Source: Planctomycetota bacterium (GTDB taxonomy: Bacteria > Planctomycetota > GCA-002687715 > DRQF01). From it: a stretch of DNA of 12,446 nt. Below the pieces are notes generated by a model. It searched no databases, was not told the DNA's origin, and saw nothing but the letters and a program-made list of their open reading frames with translations. How positions within the stretch are numbered: the first letter of the stretch is position 1; every line of letters begins with the position of its first letter. This document shows positions 6,238 to 12,446 of the stretch, piece by piece. Made by a program: the position numbers and the translations under genes. The stretch is taken from positions 1 to 12,446 of the forward strand of contig WFTN01000391.1 in the NCBI GenBank assembly GCA_015485455.1. Direction: 5' to 3'.

Positions 6238-7721
6238 TCGACCCAGAACTTCTGAACTACGATTTCGACGAAGAAAAGAACGGATTCGCTGCTCCACAAG
6301 CTGCGGTGGACTCCCCCGCCTTGAGTTCCAAGGAAGCCATGGGCAGAGCTTTGCTTGCCTTGGGTTCAATGGGAATCGTTCTGCAAGTCACTGTCGGGAT
6401 ATTCTTGGGCTCGTGGTTAGGGATTCTTCTCAGTTACGGTCTCCTTGCCGCTGGAGCGATCCTCATATTTTTGGGGAGATTCCAGGGAACACATCCAGGA
6501 ATCAAGCACGACGGCACCATGTTTCGTGACATACAAAATCGTGGTGTCTTAGGCTGGATGTTGGGCATGGCAATCACTGCTTTCTACGTCGTCCTTTACT
6601 TTTACGACGACTTGCAAAATAGCTGGGATATGCCCCCTCTTCTTGAACGACCAACGAAAATGCTCAACCCTTTGGCCCAGCTCCTTTCCAAAGGCGATGC
6701 CAACCGCTGGTTCCTCTACGGGTTTCTCTATACTGTCGCCGTTTGCGTCTTCGGCTTTCGCATGCTGCTCAAATATCGGCACAACAAGTATCAACGTTTT
6801 CGCACCTTGTCTGTGATGTTCTTTCAATTCGGTTTTGCCTTCTTGTTGCCAAACTTATTGAAGGCATTTCACCAACCGGAATTCTATTTCACTTACTTTT
6901 GGCCCCTGAAGTATGAATACCTCTTCCCTAACCGCATAGACACGCTCAAAAGTTCGGGAGCTATTGGAACATTCATGGTTTTTTGGGGCCTGCTTGCCAC
7001 TTTCGTCCTCACTCCTATCTTGACTTGGCGGTTTGGCAAGCGCTGGTACTGTTCTTGGGTTTGTGGCTGCGGTGGGCTGGCGGAGACTCTTGGAGATCCA
7101 TGGAGGCAACAATCCAGCAACGGCCAAAGATCGTGGAAGATTGAGCATTGGACGATTCACACCATTCTTATCTTGATCACCGTCCTCACAGTGGGTCTTT
7201 GGTTCGACTTAGGGTCATGGACTGCAAGCTACAAGAAGTCCTATGGCTTCTTCGTGGGTGCCATCTTCTCTGGGGTCATCGGCGTAGGTTTCTATCCCCT
7301 TCTAGGAAGCCGAGTTTGGTGCCGCTTCGGTTGCCCCATGGCGGCAATCTTAGGAATCTTACAAAGGACTTGGTCGAAATTTCGGATCACCACCAACGGT
7401 GACCAATGCATGTCCTGTGGGAATTGCTCTACCTATTGCGAGATGGGCATAGATGTTCGAGGTTATGCAGAAAAGGGACTCAATATTGTTCGGGCGTCCT
7501 GCGTCGGCTGCGGCATCTGCGCGGCTGTCTGTCCACGAGGCGTCTTGGGTTTGGAAAACGGCATGAGCCCAAGCGACCGATTTGATGGGGCTCAGTCACC
7601 ACTCTTAGCTCTGACAGAATCCATTGCAGCCAGCACAGTCATTCCTGAGCGCAAAACAATGTTCCCTGGCACCTGCGAGCCTGGAAATTGCCAATGCAAG
7701 GAGGAAGCCCCAGAGTCATAA
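6234..7721 (+). CDS. Membrane-bound polyferredoxin (NapH/CcoG-like 4Fe-4S protein)
   Basis: The 495-residue protein has about eight membrane helices (roughly 38-59, 61-81, 104-124, 158-178, 190-212, 241-264, 308-326, 338-357). Two conserved Cys loops follow helices: WYCSWVCGCGG (Cys273, 277, 279) and VWCRFGCP (Cys363, 367), a layout shared with NapH, NosR and CcoG/RdxA. Two classical 4Fe-4S motifs come next: CMSCGNCSTYC (392-402) and CVGCGICAAVCP (423-434). A separate Cys-rich tail, CEPGNCQC (481-488), ends the protein. It should pass electrons between a soluble donor and a membrane or periplasmic acceptor. The coupled start, overlapping the stop of the flavoprotein gene, makes that enzyme the likely donor. 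NapH or CcoG identity is not claimed: the roughly 240-residue, six-helix N-terminal part is longer than in those proteins, and no nap, nos or cco gene is nearby. Confidence 0.82.
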   Translation: MIDPELLNYDFDEEKNGFAAPQAAVDSPALSSKEAMGRALLALGSMGIVLQVTVGIFLGSWLGILLSYGLLAAGAILIFLGRFQGTHPGIKHDGTMFRDIQNRGVLGWMLGMAITAFYVVLYFYDDLQNSWDMPPLLERPTKMLNPLAQLLSKGDANRWFLYGFLYTVAVCVFGFRMLLKYRHNKYQRFRTLSVMFFQFGFAFLLPNLLKAFHQPEFYFTYFWPLKYEYLFPNRIDTLKSSGAIGTFMVFWGLLATFVLTPILTWRFGKRWYCSWVCGCGGLAETLGDPWRQQSSNGQRSWKIEHWTIHTILILITVLTVGLWFDLGSWTASYKKSYGFFVGAIFSGVIGVGFYPLLGSRVWCRFGCPMAAILGILQRTWSKFRITTNGDQCMSCGNCSTYCEMGIDVRGYAEKGLNIVRASCVGCGICAAVCPRGVLGLENGMSPSDRFDGAQSPLLALTESIAASTVIPERKTMFPGTCEPGNCQCKEEAPES

Positions 7722-7743
7722 GAGCCAGGGCATACAAGAGGGG

Positions 7744-10500
7744 TCAGTTCTCTCTAGTCATTTGCACTTCGAGCCCCTGACTTCCAGCGGCGGCCGTGAT
7801 GAGTTTCTTCTTCGCTCCCATGGCAGTCACAGTGATGTTGTGTAAACCTAGGGCCAATCCTTTGATGTCAAACGTGCCCATGTAGGCCCAATCCATAGTC
7901 GAGAAAAAATTGCCATTTTGCCGACCTTGGTTGTCCCGAACGAAGAGAAAATTAGGACCAATCGGGCCCCCATCATTGGCAATCACTGTGCCACGGATAT
8001 GGGCACCAAGAACGGCGGGTGCCACAAGATTGACTATCTTCGTTTCACCCGGAGCCAAAACAACTGGGTCAGAGAAAACAGCAATATGCTCAGTCCACGC
8101 TGTCCTAACCCGATGAGATCCGGGCTCCAATCGAGGCACAGTGTAGTTCCCCTGTGAGTCCGTTGTCACCCATCCCGCCAAGATCGACCGATGACTTGCA
8201 TCAAGATATTCAACGCCGATTTTGACCCCTGGTTTCCCTTGTCCATTCCCGTCCGTCAATCGCCCTTTGATCTTCGAAGTCAATGTGGGAAATCCCACGT
8301 TAAAAGTCTGTGTCGAAGAACCACCGACATTAAACTCTCGCACATGCTGCGCCGATTGGTCGGCGACACTCTTGATGATGGACAGGGCGTAAGCTTTCGG
8401 AGCCAGATTGGGAATGCTGTAGTTGCCCTGGGCATCTGTATGATAGAGGAACATGGTCGAGTAGTCTTGGTCGCCAGAATGAAGCCAAACGCTCGTGTTG
8501 GCTACAGGAGACCCATCAGCATTGCGAACCTGACCCTGCAATCGAGTTCGCCCCGGTACAGAAACAGTCATCGATGAAGTTTCTTCCGTGTTGACCTGGA
8601 TTCTCCTTGGATGCAAGCGGTAGCTCGGGACCTGCAAGAAATAACTACCATCCACAACGTCAAAAACTGCAATTCCTTCATCGTCGGTGACAACAGAAAA
8701 ACGGTAAGAGGCAAGATTGCTCTGAGCAGTTTGGGCTGCAGCAACTGTTGGCGCGATCTCTTTCCACAAGACCGCAGTCACACCCGCAGGAAGCGCTTGC
8801 CCATCGGACAAAAGTTCAATCCGCAGCCCTTTCGGCTTCAAACGCCCATCCCAGACGGCCCCTTCTTCACTGCCAAGAAGAGCAGGTGACGTCTCATCCT
8901 CATACCCTTCCTTTGTTGCCACCAAGGAGAACTGCCCCAGGGCGATGCCAAAGATTTCATAGTCACCGTTTGCATCGGTGGTTGTCACGAGCTCAGGGCG
9001 CTCCAACACTGTCACCGATGCACCCTCAATGGGCTCTTCCGTGTCATCGTCGATGATTTTTCCAGTGACATTGAATTCACCGGGTTGCAAAACAACTTCC
9101 AAATAGGTCGCTTCGTCTTCAAGTAAGGTCACTTCTCGGTAGTAGGGTTCGACCCCCGGTGCCACCACCGTGATTTGTACTTTCTCCGTTGCCAACTCGG
9201 TAAATGAGAAAAGGCCGTCTTCCGTAGTGACCGAGGTCTGGGAGGTGCCAAAATCGGTAACAACCGTCACGGATGCCATTGGCACAGGCATTCTCTCTCC
9301 CCCCTCCTCTTCCTCAATCAACACAATTCCGTTGAGCTCTCGCCCGCCATAGAGAGCAACTTGACCGATGTCGACATCCTTATCCTTCGATAGATCAACG
9401 GTGATCACCCGTGGCTCATACCCTTCCGCTGAGAACAAAAGCTCCGTGGGCTCATCCTTGACGTTTCTTTCAACTCGAAAAACTCCCTCTGGATGAAAGA
9501 CCCGATCGCTATCAACAGAAAAATCCTGAATCGGCTCACTGGAGTTGCCCTTGGTAACGAAGCCACTCACGAAGACCGTCTTTGTCTCCTCCAATGTGAT
9601 ACGCAGGTTCTCAACCCCCGCCACAACTCCATCCAATTGGGAGTCCTTGAAGCCCAACTTCGAAGCAAGGACAGTGCTTTGGGTCCCATCTCGAACGCCA
9701 ATAGAAAAAGTGCCATCAAATTCCGTCAAGGACCCGGCAGCAAACGGAACACCCCCTTCCGTATAGTGGCTAGCGGCTACCAAAACCGCTTCTATGGGAG
9801 TCCCATTCTTCGTCACAACGGTTCCCGAGATCGTTGCACTCGGTGTTTCCAGCACGGCTTCCACATAGGTTTGCTCTCCGGCGACGAGGGGAATCGAGCC
9901 GAAGTAACCGGTGAGATAGTCTTCATGTTCAACTGCGAGAAGATGGGCCGCTACTGGCAGATTTTTGAACTGAGCGATTCCATCCGTACCTGACCGTTCT
10001 TGAATGACGTCTGGCGAATAGCCACCATTGATATGAAACCTTTGATTCGTCTTGGATTGGTCCAGAAAGGCCTTCGCCCTTGGAACCGTGACGTTGTCCT
10101 GGTTTGTGACTAAGACAACCAGGGATGCCAAGTCATCGCGTTGATCATGAATCCCATCAAAGCCTCGTCCGAAATTCTTGAACCCGAGCTTCTTCAGCCG
10201 CTCCAAAAATTCTTTGCGCCCCAAAACCCGGACCTGGCCACCTTGACGTTTCACTGCAGATTTCTTCTTGGCCTCGTGGCCTCCTCGCCCTTTTGAGACC
10301 AGGGCGTCCCCTTCTGCCTTCAATCCGAAGGATGCAGCCGGTCCTTCACCAGCTCGCCTGGGACCAAGGTCTTTGCCAACAGTAATTTCGGCGACTTGGA
10401 TCGTGGAGGCATCGTCGTTTTCTGACCAGACCTTCAGAAAGATCCCACAGGACAGCAAAACCATCAAAGCCATGAATGAAAGAATGAGGGGACGTCGCAT
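7744..10500 (-). CDS. Membrane-anchored protein of about nine carboxypeptidase-regulatory-like beta modules
   Basis: The 918-residue protein begins with MRRP and a hydrophobic helix (5-25, LILSFMALMVLLSCGIFLKVW). This is either a signal anchor or, less likely, a lipoprotein signal with LLSC as a poor lipobox. A low-complexity basic linker (about 42-110) follows. The remainder is a chain of roughly 80-residue modules at about 137-217, 222-304, 307-383, 387-471, 475-554, 557-649, 651-735, 740-826 and 832-915. Most carry the signature of CarboxypepD_reg domains: an opening xxGxV strand, a PIxxAxVxV strand (PIEGASVTVL, 490-499) and a turn such as TDANGDYEI or TDSQGNYTVP. No peptidase motif is present. 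It is probably an exported structural or binding protein. Its stop is 22 bases from the converging polyferredoxin gene; the copper-TPR gene lies 98 bases upstream on the same strand. Confidence 0.75.
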   Translation of the reverse strand: MRRPLILSFMALMVLLSCGIFLKVWSENDDASTIQVAEITVGKDLGPRRAGEGPAASFGLKAEGDALVSKGRGGHEAKKKSAVKRQGGQVRVLGRKEFLERLKKLGFKNFGRGFDGIHDQRDDLASLVVLVTNQDNVTVPRAKAFLDQSKTNQRFHINGGYSPDVIQERSGTDGIAQFKNLPVAAHLLAVEHEDYLTGYFGSIPLVAGEQTYVEAVLETPSATISGTVVTKNGTPIEAVLVAASHYTEGGVPFAAGSLTEFDGTFSIGVRDGTQSTVLASKLGFKDSQLDGVVAGVENLRITLEETKTVFVSGFVTKGNSSEPIQDFSVDSDRVFHPEGVFRVERNVKDEPTELLFSAEGYEPRVITVDLSKDKDVDIGQVALYGGRELNGIVLIEEEEGGERMPVPMASVTVVTDFGTSQTSVTTEDGLFSFTELATEKVQITVVAPGVEPYYREVTLLEDEATYLEVVLQPGEFNVTGKIIDDDTEEPIEGASVTVLERPELVTTTDANGDYEIFGIALGQFSLVATKEGYEDETSPALLGSEEGAVWDGRLKPKGLRIELLSDGQALPAGVTAVLWKEIAPTVAAAQTAQSNLASYRFSVVTDDEGIAVFDVVDGSYFLQVPSYRLHPRRIQVNTEETSSMTVSVPGRTRLQGQVRNADGSPVANTSVWLHSGDQDYSTMFLYHTDAQGNYSIPNLAPKAYALSIIKSVADQSAQHVREFNVGGSSTQTFNVGFPTLTSKIKGRLTDGNGQGKPGVKIGVEYLDASHRSILAGWVTTDSQGNYTVPRLEPGSHRVRTAWTEHIAVFSDPVVLAPGETKIVNLVAPAVLGAHIRGTVIANDGGPIGPNFLFVRDNQGRQNGNFFSTMDWAYMGTFDIKGLALGLHNITVTAMGAKKKLITAAAGSQGLEVQMTREN

Positions 10501-10572
10501 GGGCTTTTCTTCTTCTTCGAATTCCGTTTCAACCTGAGGACTCAGCCGAGCCTCGTGATGATCATATCAACC

Positions 10573-10591
10573 GGCCCCCACCCTTGGGGCC
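10573..10591 (-). terminator. GC-rich intercistronic hairpin without T tract
   Basis: A perfect 6-bp stem GGCCCC/GGGGCC (10573-10578 with 10586-10591, loop of seven) begins eight bases after the stop of the copper-TPR gene. On the minus strand it is followed by GGTTGATATG rather than a T run, so it is not a standard intrinsic terminator. It could be a factor-dependent terminator, an mRNA-stabilising stem between two operon genes, or chance. Confidence 0.3.
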
Positions 10592-10598
10592 AAGGAGT

Positions 10599-12446
10599 TC
10601 AACGGGGGATTGCGATGGCCATAAACCGAAATGGCTTGAGCTGGCGATAAAGATCGCGGCGAGCCCGAAGGCCCTTTCGGTGACCTTCCATGCCTGGCCC
10701 TCGGGCCATTCCCAGCGCCTTCTCAACACTCTTAATGGCCTGATCAAATTGTTGATTCGCGGCATAGGCGGCCCCTAAGACATCTTGCACTTGCAGATTG
10801 TCCATGGACAAGGCCACTTCCTTGGCGAGTTCCAGCCCTTCCACAGCCTCCGCCTGGGTGCAAGCTCGATTGGTTACGAGAGCCCAAGCTAAATTTCCTT
10901 TCAAGGCGGCTTTCGCTTCATTCGGGGCGTGCTTCAGTGCTTCTCGCAGAGATAGAATGGCATCCTTATTACGGCCGAAGGAAGTCAGGGTAATCCCCAA
11001 CTTCTGATACCCCTTGTACTCCTTAGGCTTCGCCTGAATTGCCTTCTGAAAACAAACCAGTCCAGCGCCCACTCGACCAGCACCGACAAACGTCTCCCCG
11101 AGTAGGACATAAGCATCAGCAAAATAGGGATCGAGTTTCAAAGACTCTTGCAATTGCTTCACAGCCTTTGATTTCTGTCCCTCCTTGATCAAACCAATGC
11201 CGTAGTTAAAGCGCAGGAGACTATCTTTAGGCCAAGCACCTACTGCCATTTCATAGTGTCTGAGAGCCCGCTTTCCCTGACCGGCCAAGACCAAAGCATT
11301 CGCCAAATTCGAGTGCAGTTCTGGTTGGTCTGAACGCGCCAATCCACTTTCGAACTCTTTGATTGCTTCTTCGATTTTACCTTCTTCCACAAGCACTTTG
11401 CCGAGAAAGACATGACCACGCCAATCATGAGGCTGTCTCGCCTTCTTCTTCAAAGCCACAGCCTGGGCGATGGCCGCCTTGCCATCCTTGCTTACCGGTA
11501 GCACCATGAAGGAGCAAGTAGCCATCTCATCGGTAGATTGGGGGCCATAGTTGATGTCTATGGGAGGTGAGTTGGGATTCCTAGGGTTATCAGCCGTGTT
11601 GTCAAAACTCATTTGAACAACGAGCCGTGTCCCCCGCGGCAAACGAGGAGGATTGGCATACTCATATTGATCCTGCCAGTTGAAATCCCAATCGTCGTCG
11701 TAGAAGAGCCAAATTTTCTTGCCTCCAGGCAAGATGGCGAAGATCCGCATCTCATTGCCGATGTAGTGGGCGTGAGGATAGATGCGTAAAAGCTGAACAG
11801 TTGCCGGAAGCTCAAAAGAATCTTCCACCCAAATGCCCTTTACCCCCGCTGGCACATGAATGTCGTTATTCCGCAGGAGCACTGTGACAGACTCTTTCGT
11901 CGGAGCTTCATCGGTAAAATAGAGGCCAACTTCGCAACTGATTTTTTCAGGTTTGCCCGTGGTCACCATGTGCATGTTCAGCACTAAGTCGCAACCACGC
12001 TGAAGCTCCCATGCCATTTTCTTGGGGCTAATCGCGGGTTTCTTCCCAGGGGTCCAACCGATAAACTGTCCGCCTGCTGCCTGGGACAGACCTAAATCCA
12101 TCCCAGGAAAGCCCACGCCACTAGCCTCTTTCGCCCGCTCCCGAGACGATGAAGTATTATCAAGATTCAAGACACCATGATGGGCAACCCGCAGGTTCCT
12201 CGGTCTGATCTCAACGGCGCGAACATACTTGCGGCTATCCACCAAAACTGGCATGACGAAGTTGCGAAACTCGTCCGTTCCTTCTGCTGGAACCACAAAG
12301 GGCTCAGGCATCTTGACGATAAAATCTGGTGGTCCCAAGCTCCAGCCTTTTTGTTTGACTGGAGGTTTCGGTGCTTGAGAAAGATCACCGGTTGGGCATC
12401 CGTCTTCGGTCCATTGGGCAATCTGTGCTATTTCAAGATTGTTGAG
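10599..12446 (-). CDS. PHM-like type II copper monooxygenase domain with C-terminal TPRs (5' end outside window)
   Basis: The frame is open to the right edge. The TTG at 12338 is not a believable start, because recognisable family sequence (IAQWTEDGCPTGD) continues upstream of it, giving 615 visible residues. That upstream piece resembles the end of a cytochrome-c-like domain (IxxWxxxGxPxGD), so the missing N-terminus may carry a CxxCH heme motif. Residues about 45-320 match the fold of peptidylglycine hydroxylating monooxygenase. All expected copper ligands are visible: HH at 89-90 and His159 in LNMHM (CuH site), HAH at 225-227 and Met308 in STDEMA (CuM site). From about 340 onward come five clear TPRs of 34 residues, then two degenerate ones. 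TPRs suggest protein partners. Relatives in planctomycetes and acidobacteria are common but their substrates are unknown to me. Downstream lies the multi-module beta protein. Confidence 0.75.
   Translation of the reverse strand, partial: LNNLEIAQIAQWTEDGCPTGDLSQAPKPPVKQKGWSLGPPDFIVKMPEPFVVPAEGTDEFRNFVMPVLVDSRKYVRAVEIRPRNLRVAHHGVLNLDNTSSSRERAKEASGVGFPGMDLGLSQAAGGQFIGWTPGKKPAISPKKMAWELQRGCDLVLNMHMVTTGKPEKISCEVGLYFTDEAPTKESVTVLLRNNDIHVPAGVKGIWVEDSFELPATVQLLRIYPHAHYIGNEMRIFAILPGGKKIWLFYDDDWDFNWQDQYEYANPPRLPRGTRLVVQMSFDNTADNPRNPNSPPIDINYGPQSTDEMATCSFMVLPVSKDGKAAIAQAVALKKKARQPHDWRGHVFLGKVLVEEGKIEEAIKEFESGLARSDQPELHSNLANALVLAGQGKRALRHYEMAVGAWPKDSLLRFNYGIGLIKEGQKSKAVKQLQESLKLDPYFADAYVLLGETFVGAGRVGAGLVCFQKAIQAKPKEYKGYQKLGITLTSFGRNKDAILSLREALKHAPNEAKAALKGNLAWALVTNRACTQAEAVEGLELAKEVALSMDNLQVQDVLGAAYAANQQFDQAIKSVEKALGMARGPGMEGHRKGLRARRDLYRQLKPFRFMAIAIPR

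Noticed and set aside
5941..6369. Minus-strand open frame of 142 codons opposite the operon junction
   Set aside because: It lies antisense to two well-supported genes and has no family features; explained by codon bias of the plus strand.
7722..7743. Bidirectional terminator in the 22-base convergent gap
   Set aside because: No inverted repeat with a T tract on either strand can be found in or immediately around the gap.
9493..9993. Plus-strand open frame of 166 codons inside the beta-module gene
   Set aside because: Antisense to a continuous 918-residue frame with clear repeated domains; product shows no domain.
12336..12338. TTG as start codon of the copper-TPR protein
   Set aside because: In-frame sequence upstream to the window edge carries recognisable family residues (WTEDGCPTGD), so the gene is truncated by the window rather than starting here.

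Overview
The window looks like a piece of chromosome from an uncultured or little-studied bacterium, most probably a planctomycete. This is an inference from protein style, not a measured placement. The clues are large secreted proteins built from jelly-roll or carboxypeptidase-regulatory modules, a C-terminal secreted-protein domain ending in SNCVEVTVQ, a PHM-like copper domain fused to TPRs, and a small basic coiled-coil protein with a DGVADG motif. I see no tRNA, rRNA, CRISPR array, transposase or phage gene, and no sign of recent gene transfer.

Layout. At 3..458 (+) is the C-terminal part of a small PepSY-type membrane protein, followed at 486..1982 (+) by a multi-spanning GT-C-type glycosyltransferase-like protein. 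Facing it is a secreted modular protein (2126..4102, -) with a convincing intrinsic terminator at 2058..2092. Next comes a small coiled-coil protein (4414..4791, -), transcribed divergently from a two-gene redox operon. That operon encodes an FAD/NAD(P)-dependent oxidoreductase (4963..6237, +) and a membrane polyferredoxin (6234..7721, +), overlapping by four bases (ATGA). The last part is a minus-strand pair converging on the operon. It consists of a 918-residue protein made of about nine carboxypeptidase-regulatory-like beta modules behind one membrane anchor (7744..10500), and upstream of it a 5'-truncated protein (10599..12446) combining a PHM-like type II copper monooxygenase domain with C-terminal TPRs.

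How the genes may work together. The oxidoreductase and polyferredoxin probably form an electron-transfer unit: NAD(P)H to FAD, then to membrane-bound Fe-S clusters, then to an unknown acceptor. The copper-TPR protein keeps every residue expected to bind the two copper atoms of peptidylglycine hydroxylating monooxygenase, so it may be an active oxygenase or a copper protein. Its neighbour is a likely cell-surface or periplasmic scaffold. The two points most worth a second look are the conserved but functionally unassigned oxidoreductase/polyferredoxin pair and the copper-TPR plus beta-module pair.
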